From contig CAJTCH010000014.1 of the NCBI GenBank assembly GCA_910574715.1, positions 1-64,000 of the forward strand: 64,000 bases of DNA, in the 5' to 3' direction. Below the pieces are notes generated by a model that did not search any database, had not been told where the DNA came from, and saw only the letters and a list, made by a program, of their open reading frames with translations. Position 1 is the first letter of the stretch; each line of letters starts with the position of its first letter. A program made the translations under genes and the position numbers. Origin of the DNA: Lachnospiraceae bacterium (GTDB lineage: Bacteria > Bacillota > Clostridia > Lachnospirales > Lachnospiraceae). Of this stretch, positions 15,859 through 23,923 are shown in pieces.

Positions 15859-15886
15859 TTTACAAATTATTCAATTTTTTTGTAAA
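15859..15886. promoter_or_regulatory. Inverted repeat beside glgC promoter
   Basis: TTTACAAA (15859-15866) and TTTGTAAA (15879-15886) form an 8-bp inverted repeat in the very AT-rich murC-glgC gap, directly upstream of the glgC -35 region. It is a candidate operator for one or both divergent genes. Confidence 0.3.
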
Positions 15887-15888
15887 GA

Positions 15889-15920
15889 TTGTTCACTAAG
15901 CGAGAAATATGTGGTATAAT
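15889..15920 (+). promoter_or_regulatory. glgC promoter
   Basis: TATAAT (15915-15920) with an upstream TG (TGTGGTATAAT); the -35 may be TTCACT at 17-base spacing or TTGTTC (15889-15894) at a long 20. Transcription would start near 15927, which rules out translation starts upstream of that point. Confidence 0.5.
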
Positions 15921-15951
15921 GAAAACCAGACTACTGAGAAGGGGTGATGAC

Positions 15952-17226
15952 ATGAGGAAAAAAGAGATGATAGCGATGCTGCTTGCAGGAGGCCAGGGGA
16001 GCAGATTAGGAGTCCTCACGGCAAAAGTGGCTAAGCCGGCCGTTGCATTCGGAGGCAAATACAGGATAATTGACTTCCCGCTCAGCAATTGCATTAACTC
16101 AGGAATTGATACTGTCGGTGTGCTAACGCAATATCAGCCGTTACGACTGAATACACATATTGGAATCGGTATTCCGTGGGATCTGGATCGTAATTTCGGC
16201 GGAGTTACGATTCTTCCGCCTTATGAGAAGAGCAGCAACAGTGAATGGTATACGGGTACGGCGAACGCCATATACCAGAACCTTGATTATATGGAGACAT
16301 TTAATCCGGAGTATGTGCTGATCCTGTCCGGTGACCATATCTATAAGATGGATTATGAGGTGATGCTGGATTATCACAAGGAGAACCATGCAGATGTGAC
16401 GATCGCGGCTATGCCGGTGCCTAAGGAGGAAGCGAGCAGATTCGGTATCGTGGTGACGGACAATGAGGGCAAGATTTCAGAGTTCCAGGAGAAGCCGCCG
16501 GAGCCTAAGAGCAACTTGGCTTCCATGGGGATCTACATTTTCACCTGGAAGGTACTGAAGGAGGCGCTGATCGCGCTGGAGAATGTACCGGGCTGTGATT
16601 TCGGGAAGCATATCATACCGTATTGCCATGAGAAGACAGGACGGCTGTTCGCGTATGAGTATAACGGATACTGGAAAGACGTAGGGACATTGGGGTCTTA
16701 CTGGGAAGCGAATATGGAGCTGATCGATATTATTCCGGAATTCAATCTCTACGAGGAATACTGGAAGATCTATACGAACAGCGGGATCCTTCCGCCGCAG
16801 TATATTTCCGGACAGGCTGTGGTTGACAGGAGTATTATCGGCAATGGTTCGGAAGTATACGGAGAGGTGCATAACTGCGTGGTCGGATCAGGCGTAACGA
16901 TCGAAGAGGGCACGGTGGTCAGGGACTCTATTATTATGAAGGACGTCCGGATCGGGAAGGGCTGTGTGATCGACAAGTCGATTATTGCAGAGAATTGTGT
17001 GGTCGGTGACAATGTAACATTCGGGATCGGCAGTGATGTACCGAATAAGCTTAAGCCGGCGATCTACTCATTCGGCCTTGTAACGGTGGGTGAGAACTCT
17101 GTGATTCCGGACGGAGTACAGGTTGGTAAGAATACGGCCATCAGCGGATTGACAGCGAGAGAAGACTATCCAGGCGGTATCCTGGAGAGCGGAGAGACAT
17201 TGATAAAGGCAGGTGGACGAGTATGA
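15952..17226 (+). CDS. glgC: Glucose-1-phosphate adenylyltransferase, catalytic subunit
   Basis: A 424-residue ADP-glucose pyrophosphorylase that makes ADP-glucose for glycogen. The nucleotide-binding loop [24 protein letters not shown] is intact, as are [11 protein letters not shown], the [12 protein letters not shown] and [10 protein letters not shown] blocks, and EFQEKP. A left-handed beta-helix follows (hexapeptide-like [20 protein letters not shown]). I start at ATG 15952 after AAGGGGTGAT; an open frame reaches back to 15889 but lies upstream of the likely transcript start. It overlaps glgD by 4 bases, forming the two-subunit enzyme typical of Firmicutes. Confidence 0.95.
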   Translation: MRKKEMIAMLLAGGQGSRLGVLTAKVAKPAVAFGGKYRIIDFPLSNCINSGIDTVGVLTQYQPLRLNTHIGIGIPWDLDRNFGGVTILPPYEKSSNSEWYTGTANAIYQNLDYMETFNPEYVLILSGDHIYKMDYEVMLDYHKENHADVTIAAMPVPKEEASRFGIVVTDNEGKISEFQEKPPEPKSNLASMGIYIFTWKVLKEALIALENVPGCDFGKHIIPYCHEKTGRLFAYEYNGYWKDVGTLGSYWEANMELIDIIPEFNLYEEYWKIYTNSGILPPQYISGQAVVDRSIIGNGSEVYGEVHNCVVGSGVTIEEGTVVRDSIIMKDVRIGKGCVIDKSIIAENCVVGDNVTFGIGSDVPNKLKPAIYSFGLVTVGENSVIPDGVQVGKNTAISGLTAREDYPGGILESGETLIKAGGRV

Positions 17227-18341
17227 GAGCAGTAGGTATTATTTTAGCAGGCGGCAACAGTCCTAAGATGCGTGAGCTGACTCAGAGGCGGGCGATCGCG
17301 GCCATGCCGGTTGCGGGAAGCTACAGGGCGATTGATTTTGCATTGAGCAATATGTCGAATTCACATATCCAGAAGGTGGCGGTCCTGACGCAGTATAATG
17401 CCCGTTCACTGAATGAACATCTGAACTCATCCAAATGGTGGGACTTCGGAAGGAAGCAGGGGGGACTCTATGTATTTACCCCGACGATAACGGCAGATAA
17501 CGGATACTGGTACAGGGGAACGGCAGATGCGATCTGTCAGAATCTGGATTTCCTTAAGAAATGCCATGAACCCTACGTGATCATCACATCCGGGGATGCC
17601 GTATATAAGATGGATTACAATAAGGTGCTGGAATATCATATTGAGAAGAAGGCAGACGTGACGGTCGTCTGCAAGAGACGCAACCCGAATGATGATGCCA
17701 GCCGCTTTGGAATATTGAAGATGGATGAGACCATGCGCATTGAGGAATTCGAAGAGAAGCCTATGCTGGCGTCTTCGGATATGATATCGACAGGGATCTA
17801 TATTATCAGAAGGAGACTTCTGATCGATCTGATCGAGCATTGCGCAGAGGAAGAGAGACATGATTTCGTAACGGATATCCTGATCAGATATAAGAAGCTG
17901 AAGAGGATGTACGCTTATGAGATAAAAGATTACTGGAGCAACATATCAACGGTAGAGGCTTATTATGAGACGAACATGGATTTCCTTAAGCCGGAAGTGA
18001 GGAATTATTTCTTCAAGGAGGACCCGGAAGTTTACTCCAAGGTGAGTGACCTGCCGCCGGCAAAGTATAATCCAGGATCGATCGTAAAGAACAGTCTTGT
18101 GGCGAGTGGAAGTATCATTAATGGTACGGTCGAGAATTCTGTTTTATTCAAGAAGACATTCGTCGGGAATAATTGTGTGATCAAGAATTCAGTTATTCTG
18201 AATGATGTGTATCTAGGGGATAATACTTACATTGAGAACTGCATCGTTGAAAGCCGCGATACAATCAGAGCGAACACACGGCATGTTGGAGCAAATGGAG
18301 TTAAAGTAGTTGTTGAGAAGAACGAGAGATATGCGCTGTAG
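17223..18341 (+). CDS. glgD: Glucose-1-phosphate adenylyltransferase, GlgD subunit
   Basis: A 372-residue paralogue of GlgC that forms a heteromer with it and modulates activity. The fold and the C-terminal beta-helix are kept, but the catalytic loop is degenerate: [22 protein letters not shown] replaces the GxGxRLxxLT...KPAV signature. This matches GlgD subunits that are regulatory rather than catalytic. ATG overlaps the glgC stop (ATGA), so translation is coupled. A 14-bp imperfect hairpin lacking a T-run follows the stop codon. Confidence 0.93.
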   Translation: MRAVGIILAGGNSPKMRELTQRRAIAAMPVAGSYRAIDFALSNMSNSHIQKVAVLTQYNARSLNEHLNSSKWWDFGRKQGGLYVFTPTITADNGYWYRGTADAICQNLDFLKKCHEPYVIITSGDAVYKMDYNKVLEYHIEKKADVTVVCKRRNPNDDASRFGILKMDETMRIEEFEEKPMLASSDMISTGIYIIRRRLLIDLIEHCAEEERHDFVTDILIRYKKLKRMYAYEIKDYWSNISTVEAYYETNMDFLKPEVRNYFFKEDPEVYSKVSDLPPAKYNPGSIVKNSLVASGSIINGTVENSVLFKKTFVGNNCVIKNSVILNDVYLGDNTYIENCIVESRDTIRANTRHVGANGVKVVVEKNERYAL

Positions 18342-18367
18342 TGCTGTTTCGAGTGTGCGGACTACTT

Positions 18368-18400
18368 GGGAGCTGTACAGATTATTTCTGCACAGTTCCT
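18368..18400 (+). other. Imperfect hairpin after glgD
   Basis: GGGAGCTGTACAGA (18368-18381) pairs with TCTGCACAGTTCCT (18387-18400) with one A-C mismatch and two G-U pairs around the loop TTATT. No T-run follows, so it may stabilise the glgCD mRNA or be a weak terminator before spoVG. Confidence 0.4.
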
Positions 18401-18471
18401 CAATATCTGGTGAGACTTGCGAAAGAATTCTATCGATATGTTAGTGCACGAAAAAGAAAGGGGCAAGTGAA

Positions 18472-18741
18472 ATGCAGATCACAGATGTACGAGTGAGAAA
18501 GGTGGCAAAAGAAGGCAAGCTCAAGGCTGTTGTGTCTATTACCATGGATGATGAGTTCGTAGTACATGACATCAAGGTCATCGAAGGTGAGAAAGGTCTT
18601 TTTATTGCCATGCCTAGTAAGAAGGCACTGGATGGAGAGTATCGAGATATCGCGCATCCGATCAATTCTGGAACGCGGGAACGTATACAGAGTATTATAC
18701 TTGAGAGATACGAAGAAGCACTGGAAGAAAACGAAGAGTAA
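18472..18741 (+). CDS. spoVG: SpoVG RNA/DNA-binding regulator
   Basis: An 89-residue member of the SpoVG family, a site-specific nucleic-acid-binding regulator affecting septation, sporulation and envelope genes in Firmicutes. The start [11 protein letters not shown] and the signature [22 protein letters not shown] are typical, and the length is normal. ATG 18472 follows AAAGGGGCAAG. It is monocistronic between the glgCD hairpin and a strong terminator. I could not place a confident sigma-H promoter in the 130 bases upstream. Confidence 0.95.
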   Translation: MQITDVRVRKVAKEGKLKAVVSITMDDEFVVHDIKVIEGEKGLFIAMPSKKALDGEYRDIAHPINSGTRERIQSIILERYEEALEENEE

Positions 18742-18775
18742 AAGAGAGAGAGGGATTGATCCCTCTCTCTCTTTA
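18741..18775. terminator. Bidirectional terminator after spoVG
   Basis: A 14-bp stem AAAGAGAGAGAGGG / CCCTCTCTCTCTTT around a 6-base loop. It separates convergent spoVG and the pseudouridine synthase gene. Confidence 0.85.
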
Positions 18776-19534
18776 TATAACGGCATTTTCCAATCGGAAT
18801 TGCAGCAATTCACGGGTTTGCGGATGACGGAATTCAAGGCGGCAGGCGCACAGGCAGATGTTCTGCCAGAAGGAGCCATGAGGATTACAGTTGGGGTTAT
18901 ATTTGGTGTCGCCGGCGATAGGGCAGCCCATATGTGATAATTGCACGCGGATCTGGTGGTGACGGCCGGTGTCCAAACGGATCTCAAGTTCCGTATGATC
19001 CCCGTGAAGCAGCGGTCTTGGCGTACCGGATTGCGGTCCCAAGATACCGCGATTGGCCGAATCGCCGGACGGCTCCCGAAAATAACGCCTGTCTTCAGGG
19101 ACAACGCGGTAGCAAAGCCTCGCAAGCCTGGCGCCGGCGGTATCATGGGCGCAGATATAAGACAGGTTCGTCCGGTTATCCTTTGCCATATAATCTTCCA
19201 GGGTGTCTGCATCCTTGGGCGGCCGTCCTTCCACAAGCGCCCGGTAGTATTTGCCGAATCCCTGATGCGTAAGCTGGCGGTTCAATTCCCTGGCGGCAAA
19301 AGGGTTTTTTGCGAAGACGAGTATGCCCTTCACCGGCTGGTCTAAGCGGTGGATGACAGCCAGATAGGGTTCGCCTTTGTCCGGAGCATTCTGATAAATG
19401 TAGTTTTTCAGCAGCTTCACCATATCGGACTTCCCGGCCTGCCGGCTCTGGGTAGCGGTTCCATGAGGCTTGACACATACCAGGATGTGTGCGTCTTCGT
19501 ATAATATTTCCGGAAATTGGGTGCGTGAGTTCAT
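18773..19534 (-). CDS. RluA-family RNA pseudouridine synthase
   Basis: A 253-residue pseudouridine synthase converting uridines in rRNA or tRNA. The catalytic aspartate lies in HRLDQPVKGILVFAKN (the family usually has HRLDRxTSG). The second motif is LDTGRHHQIRVQLSHMGCPI and the N-terminal core is ILYEDAHILVCVKPHG. There is no S4 domain, so it is RluA/RluD-like in core but shorter. The target uridine cannot be told from sequence. Promoter TTGCAT-17-TTAAAT lies on the minus strand at 19577-19605. Confidence 0.88.
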   Translation of the reverse strand: MNSRTQFPEILYEDAHILVCVKPHGTATQSRQAGKSDMVKLLKNYIYQNAPDKGEPYLAVIHRLDQPVKGILVFAKNPFAARELNRQLTHQGFGKYYRALVEGRPPKDADTLEDYMAKDNRTNLSYICAHDTAGARLARLCYRVVPEDRRYFREPSGDSANRGILGPQSGTPRPLLHGDHTELEIRLDTGRHHQIRVQLSHMGCPIAGDTKYNPNCNPHGSFWQNICLCACRLEFRHPQTRELLQFRLENAVI

Positions 19535-19549
19535 TGATGTAACTTCTCC

Positions 19550-19605
19550 TTGACTTTAATTGGAATTGCTCTTATCATTTAAGCATAATCTGTTAAAATA
19601 TGCAA
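19550..19605. promoter_or_regulatory. Overlapping divergent promoters
   Basis: Plus strand: TTGACT (19550-19555), 17 bases, TATCAT (19573-19578), for the exchanger. Minus strand: TTGCAT (19600-19605), 17 bases, TTAAAT (19577-19582), for the pseudouridine synthase. The two -10 elements overlap, so the promoters should compete. Confidence 0.45.
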
Positions 19606-19635
19606 ATAGAAAAAGATAGAATGAGGATTGGGATT

Positions 19636-20622
19636 ATGGATTATATATTGTTGATTCTGGGATTTGTATTGCTGATCAAGGGGGCCGATTATTTTGTAGA
19701 CGGGAGTTCCAGCGTGGCGCGTATCCTGAAGGTGCCGACGATCATTATCGGGTTGACGGTCGTGGCGTTTGGGACCAGTATGCCGGAGCTGTCGGTCAGT
19801 GTCACCGCGGCCCTTAAGGGGGAGAATGATCTTGCGGTGAGTAACGTACTGGGGTCTAATATATTCAATCTGCTGGTTGTCTTGGGCTGCTGTGCGCTTG
19901 TGAACCCGGTGCAGGCAAAATGGTCTCTGCTAAAGAAGGAATTTCCGTTCTCGATATTCGTTGCGGTCATATTGCTGCTGCTGAATTCTGATTTTTCTGT
20001 CACGAAGGTATTAAGCGGAAGCGGGACATTCGTACTGGGAAGATGGGGCGGTATGTTGTTTTTGATCCTGTTTGGGATGTTCCTCTACGCGACCGTGAGA
20101 GAGGCGCTCACATCCAGAGACGGAACGGATGAAGATGAAGGCGAAGCAGGCAAAGACAGAGAGGAATATAAGGTGCTGACTCCGGCAAGAAGCGCGGTAT
20201 ATATCGTGTGCGGGCTTGCGGGGATTGTCCTGGGCGGGGAACTGGTGGTGAACAGTGCCACAGGGATTGCTGTGAGGTTCGGTTTGAGCCAGACATTTAT
20301 CGGGCTTACGATCGTAGCCCTTGGGACGTCGCTGCCGGAGCTGGTGACGTCTATGGTGGCGGCAGGCAAAGGGGAGAACGACCTTGCGGTTGGGAATGTG
20401 GTAGGCTCTAATATCTTCAATATTCTGCTGATCCTTGGAGTGTCCGCGACGATCACGCCGATCGTACTTGATGTTACGGCAGTGTATGATACACTGATCC
20501 TGATCGCGGCGAGCCTGATCGTGTATGGGGCGGCGCTTTCCAAGCGGGAGATAAGAAGGAATGAAGGGGCGCTGTTCTTATTGGCGTATCTGACCTTTTT
20601 TGTATATATATTGGGAAGGTGA
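19636..20622 (+). CDS. CaCA-family sodium/calcium exchanger (YrbG-like)
   Basis: A 328-residue inner-membrane antiporter with about ten helices and the two inverted alpha repeats of the CaCA superfamily: GTSMPELSVSVTAALKG with SNIFNLLVVLG, and GTSLPELVTSMVAAGKG with SNIFNILLILG. A cytosolic charged loop (TSRDGTDEDEGEAGKDREEY) separates the halves. It exports calcium in exchange for sodium or protons. I start at ATG 19636 because GAGGATTGGG lies ahead and the protein then begins directly with helix 1; starts at 19600 and 19621 are possible. Confidence 0.9.
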   Translation: MDYILLILGFVLLIKGADYFVDGSSSVARILKVPTIIIGLTVVAFGTSMPELSVSVTAALKGENDLAVSNVLGSNIFNLLVVLGCCALVNPVQAKWSLLKKEFPFSIFVAVILLLLNSDFSVTKVLSGSGTFVLGRWGGMLFLILFGMFLYATVREALTSRDGTDEDEGEAGKDREEYKVLTPARSAVYIVCGLAGIVLGGELVVNSATGIAVRFGLSQTFIGLTIVALGTSLPELVTSMVAAGKGENDLAVGNVVGSNIFNILLILGVSATITPIVLDVTAVYDTLILIAASLIVYGAALSKREIRRNEGALFLLAYLTFFVYILGR

Positions 20623-20632
20623 TAAAATCTCC

Positions 20633-20661
20633 TTGACAAATTGCCCATTGTCTATTAGAAT
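20633..20661 (+). promoter_or_regulatory. proS promoter
   Basis: TTGACA (20633-20638) and TAGAAT (20656-20661) with a 17-base spacer, starting the T-box leader near 20668. Confidence 0.75.
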
Positions 20662-20676
20662 TACGTTTAATCGAAT

Positions 20677-20960
20677 AACCCGCCGGCAATGTTAGTTGCG
20701 TTAAGCGGGTTTGGCTGTGAAGAGGAATAGTAATTGCAGAAGAGATCCCACAGAGAGAGAGTCCGCGGCTGAGAGATTCTTGGATTGACTTGTGATGAAC
20801 CTACCTTGGAGCCGCTGTGTGAAAATGCAGCGTTCGTCAGCGTTAATGACGGTTAAGAGAGAACTGCGAAAGGGTCGCAGTTAACTAGGGTGGTACCGCC
20901 GAGCTTTTCGGTCCCTTTTGTTGACAGAGGGAGTCGATGGTTTGGTGTTTTTTTATGCCG
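20677..20960 (+). promoter_or_regulatory. T-box leader controlling proS, proline specifier
   Basis: This fills the 473-base gap before proS. A 5' hairpin AACCCGC/GCGGGTT (20677-20711) precedes T-box stem I, which opens with GAAGAGGAATAGTAA and has the AG bulge AGAGAGAG. The specifier loop reads GAA-CCT-ACC, so codon CCU (proline) is at 20800-20802. Stem III AACTGCG/CGCAGTT follows, then the T-box AGGGTGGTACCGCC at 20887-20900, whose AGGG and ACC pair with GGTCCCT for the antiterminator. The competing terminator is weak here: about 5 bp and a T-run displaced to 20947-20953. Uncharged tRNA-Pro should raise proS expression. Confidence 0.92.
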
Positions 20961-21095
20961 GAAAAGCGGTCCTGCGTAATATTGAGCAGCAAAGACCGCT
21001 CTGCAGCATAGGAAAATGTAGCCGGGAACTTCCGAGCGTGTATATTAGAATCGCGGGGCAGGGGCCCTGACGGAGAAGAAAAGGAGAAGAGAAAC

Positions 21096-22535
21096 ATGGC
21101 AAAGGAAAAGTTAGTAAAAAATATCACACCTCGTGATAAAAACTTTGCACAGTGGTACACGGATGTTGTGCGTGAGGCTGAACTGTGCGACTATTCAAGT
21201 GTAAAAGGATGCCTTAACTATTTACCGAATGGTTATGCGATCTGGGAACTGATCCAGGCGGATCTGGACAGACGTTTTAAAGAGACAGGCGTAGAGAATG
21301 TATATCTGCCGTCGTTGATCCCAGAGAGCCTTCTTGAGAAGGAAGCGGACCATGTAGAGGGCTTCGCACCGGAGGTTGCATGGGTAACTCACGGAGGTAT
21401 GGAGAGATTACAGGAGAGAATGTGCTTCCGTCCTACATCAGAGACGTTGTTCTGTGATCTGTGGGCGAAGTCTGTACGTTCCTACAGAGATCTGCCTAAG
21501 GTATGGAATCAGTGGAATTCTGTTCTTCGCTGGGAGAAGACGACAAGACCTTTCTTGCGTTCCAGAGAGTTCCTGTGGCAGGAGGGTCACACGCTTCATG
21601 CAACCTATGAAGAGGCAGAGGAGAGGACCATCCAGATGTGGCATGTATATGAGGACTGCTACAGAGAGACGATGGCGATGCCTTTTGTATCAGGAAGGAA
21701 AGCGGAGCATGAGAAATTCGCGGGAGCACAGGATACCTATACGATAGAAGCTTTGATGCACGACGGCAAAGCGCTGCAGTCTGCGACCAGCCACTTCTTC
21801 GGAAGCGGATTCCCGGACGCGTTCGACATCAAGTATGTGGATAAGAACAACCAGTTACAGAGCGCTTATGAGACTTCCTGGGGATGGTCCACGAGAAGTA
21901 TCGGCGGCCTGATCATGGTTCACGGTGATGACGACGGATTGGTACTGCCTCCGCACGTTGCGCCGGTTGAATGCCGGATCATTCCGATCGCACAGCACAA
22001 GGAAGGCGTGCTTGATAAGGCGCATGCGATGCTGGCGGCGCTTAAGAAGGCGGGCTACAGAGTGAAGATCGACGATTCCGAGAAGAGTCCGGGATGGAAG
22101 TTCTCAGAGCAGGAGATCCTTGGAATTCCTACCCGTATCGAGATCGGACCTAAGGAGATCGAGAAGAACCAGGTAGTAGTTGTACGCCGTGATAACCGCG
22201 AGAAGATCGTGGTATCCATGGATGAGATCGAGACGAAGCTTCGGGAGATCCTTGAGACGATCCAGCAGGATATGTACGACAGGGCGAATGATTTCCTTCA
22301 GAGCCATATCGACACGGCGGTTACGATGGATGAGATGACCGAGAAGTTCAAGGCGAACCGTGGATTCGTGAAGGCTTGCTGGTGCGGTGATCCGGAGTGT
22401 GAAGGCGAAGTGAAGTATGTGACGGGCGGCGCGGCGACCAGGTGTCTGATCGAGGATGAGGATATGATCTCAGACAAGTGTATCTGGTGTGGGAAACCGG
22501 CGAAGCATATGGCTTACTGGGGCAAATCTTACTAA
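21096..22535 (+). CDS. proS: Prolyl-tRNA synthetase, archaeal/eukaryal type
   Basis: A 479-residue class II synthetase charging tRNA-Pro. It lacks the bacterial editing insertion and carries the C-terminal domain of the archaeal-eukaryal type. Motif 2 is RWEKTTRPFLRSREFLWQEGHT. The core has GTSHxF-like ATSHFFGSGFPDAFDI. The anticodon-binding domain contains PVECRIIPIAQHK. The tail has cysteines CWCGDPECE and CIWCGKPA for zinc. ATG 21096 follows AAAGGAGAAG. Expression is controlled by the proline T-box, and a terminator ends the unit. Confidence 0.96.
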   Translation: MAKEKLVKNITPRDKNFAQWYTDVVREAELCDYSSVKGCLNYLPNGYAIWELIQADLDRRFKETGVENVYLPSLIPESLLEKEADHVEGFAPEVAWVTHGGMERLQERMCFRPTSETLFCDLWAKSVRSYRDLPKVWNQWNSVLRWEKTTRPFLRSREFLWQEGHTLHATYEEAEERTIQMWHVYEDCYRETMAMPFVSGRKAEHEKFAGAQDTYTIEALMHDGKALQSATSHFFGSGFPDAFDIKYVDKNNQLQSAYETSWGWSTRSIGGLIMVHGDDDGLVLPPHVAPVECRIIPIAQHKEGVLDKAHAMLAALKKAGYRVKIDDSEKSPGWKFSEQEILGIPTRIEIGPKEIEKNQVVVVRRDNREKIVVSMDEIETKLREILETIQQDMYDRANDFLQSHIDTAVTMDEMTEKFKANRGFVKACWCGDPECEGEVKYVTGGAATRCLIEDEDMISDKCIWCGKPAKHMAYWGKSY

Positions 22536-22552
22536 AAATATATGATGATTGT

Positions 22553-22588
22553 AAAAAAGCTGTTCATAGGTTATGGGCAGCTTTTTTC
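22553..22588 (+). terminator. proS terminator
   Basis: AAAAAAGCTG pairs with CAGCTTTTTT around a 15-base loop, with a T-run in the right arm. Confidence 0.8.
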
Positions 22589-22677
22589 ACGGGCAGCCTG
22601 CGGTCCTGACTTATCCGTATAAAACGAGGAGATGGTTCATACAATAAAATAAATGTTAGCAGAAGTTGGGATGCCTT

Positions 22678-23202
22678 GTGAAATTATTGCTGTATATGAC
22701 GGATTTTATCGTACCTCTTGTGATCTTCGGAATCGTATGTTATGGGATCATGATGAAGGTGAATGTATATGACACCTTTATTAAGGGGGCGAAAAGCGGG
22801 TTTTTTACCGTGATCAAGATCATGCCGACGCTGGTGGGGCTGATGGTGGCTGTGGGAATCCTGCGGGCATCCGGTTTCCTGGATTTCCTGTCGGAGCTGA
22901 TCGGGGAATTCACGAAATACATAGGTTTCCCGGGAGAACTTGTGCCTCTGACGGTGGTGAAGATGTTCTCATCTTCTGCGGCTACGGGGCTTCTGCTTGA
23001 TCTGTTCAAGGAGCATGGAACGGATTCCTATATCGGGTTGATCGGGTCGATCAGTATGTCCTGTACGGAGACCATATTCTATACGATGAGTGTCTATTAT
23101 ATGACGGCAAAGGTGACGAAGACAAGGTATACGCTTACGGGGGCGATGCTTGCTACATTTGCCGGGCTAGCGGCGAGCGTGGTTCTGGCGGGGATGTATT
23201 AA
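22678..23202 (+). CDS. spmB: Spore maturation protein B
   Basis: A 174-residue membrane protein of the nucleoside-recognition/Gate domain family, needed for spore core dehydration in B. subtilis together with SpmA. Family blocks GAKSGFFTVIKIMPTLVGLMVAVGILRASG and GSISMSCTETIFYTMSVYY are present, with about four helices. I choose GTG 22678 because MKLLLYMTDFIVP matches the family start; an upstream TTG at 22666 adds four atypical residues. The usual partner spmA is not upstream: proS and its terminator are there instead. No ribosome site is strong. Confidence 0.9.
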   Translation: MKLLLYMTDFIVPLVIFGIVCYGIMMKVNVYDTFIKGAKSGFFTVIKIMPTLVGLMVAVGILRASGFLDFLSELIGEFTKYIGFPGELVPLTVVKMFSSSAATGLLLDLFKEHGTDSYIGLIGSISMSCTETIFYTMSVYYMTAKVTKTRYTLTGAMLATFAGLAASVVLAGMY

Positions 23203-23218
23203 ATTTCTGATTCGTATA

Positions 23219-23247
23219 TTGACAATGCGCATAATGCGCATTATAAT
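23219..23247 (+). promoter_or_regulatory. Consensus promoter with operator-like spacer (hicAB)
   Basis: TTGACA (23219-23224), a spacer of exactly 17 bases, then TATAAT (23242-23247), both perfect. The spacer is ATGCGCAT-A-ATGCGCAT, two copies of a self-complementary octamer. This is the kind of site a ribbon-helix-helix antitoxin such as HicB would bind to block RNA polymerase. Confidence 0.75.
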
Positions 23248-23395
23248 GGGGCAAAGATGGTATCAAGTAAAGCAAAAAGGATCACACCATCAGTACAAAC
23301 ATCCGACTATGCCTGGAAAAGTTACAATCCCGGAACATGGAGGGGATTTGAATCCTGATACAGTAAAATCAATTATGAGACAAGCGGGGCTTTAA
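23246..23395 (+). pseudogene. hicA: HicA toxin, N-terminally truncated
   Basis: A 49-codon frame beginning ATG GGG CAA AGA and then reading WYQVKQKGSHHQYKHP, TMPGKVTIPEHGGDLNP, DTVKSIMRQAGL. It is the double-stranded-RNA-binding-like HicA mRNA interferase with its active-site histidine region GSHHQ. The usual first about 12-14 residues (an MKSSELIK-type first strand/helix) are missing. Its only ATG lies inside the -10 element of the promoter, upstream of where transcription should start, so it can hardly be translated normally. A small deletion fusing the promoter to codon about 13 explains it. hicB follows 37 bases later. Confidence 0.7.
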
Positions 23396-23432
23396 GCTCA
23401 TTGCTCAAACGATATTAATGGAGGTGAATATA

Positions 23433-23834
23433 TTGAAATTAATTTATCCGGCAGTATTTAAGCCTTTTACAGATCAAAGCGGTGGATATGTGGTGGAATT
23501 TCCGGATTTGCCTGGCTGTGTAACAGAGGGAAAAAACTTAGAACAAGCTATTGAAATGGGGATTGACGCAGCTAGCGGTTGGATATTAGGAGAACTTGAA
23601 GACGGAGAAAAAATCCCGCATGCTTCAGACTATTCTGAAATAACTGCTGAAAATGGGTGTATGATAAATATGTTATTATTGGACATTGATGCCTATGAGG
23701 AAAAATATGGTGAAAAAGCTGTAAGGAAGAACCTTACTATTCCTGCATGGCTGAATACTTTTGCTGAAAAAAATAATATCAATTTCTCTAAACTTTTACA
23801 AGACACATTATTCTCAATGGCGCAAGCAAAATAA
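23433..23834 (+). CDS. hicB: HicB family antitoxin
   Basis: A 133-residue antitoxin: an RNase-H-like HicB domain (about 1-85, IYPAVFKPF then GGYVVEFPDLPGCVTEG) and a C-terminal ribbon-helix-helix DNA-binding part (RKNLTIPAWLNTFAEKNNI, then FSKLLQDTLF). It neutralises HicA and represses the operon. I start at TTG 23433, eight bases after GGAGGTG, since the family begins with this KLIYPA strand; an ATG at 23418 lies within the ribosome site. With HicA truncated, HicB is probably the only functional product and may act as a stand-alone repressor at 23225-23241. Confidence 0.88.
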   Translation: MKLIYPAVFKPFTDQSGGYVVEFPDLPGCVTEGKNLEQAIEMGIDAASGWILGELEDGEKIPHASDYSEITAENGCMINMLLLDIDAYEEKYGEKAVRKNLTIPAWLNTFAEKNNINFSKLLQDTLFSMAQAK

Positions 23835-23865
23835 ATATCTCTGCGATAATATACTGAATTGAAAA

Positions 23866-23905
23866 TGCACGTCCAGATTAATAACAATCCGGGCGTGCAT
23901 AGTTA
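23866..23905 (+). terminator. Terminator after hicB
   Basis: TGCACGTCC pairs with GGGCGTGCA (one G-U) around a loop of about 16 bases, followed by TAGTTATATT. It lies between convergent genes and may serve both. Confidence 0.6.
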
Positions 23906-23923
23906 TATTCCAATATTCTATCA

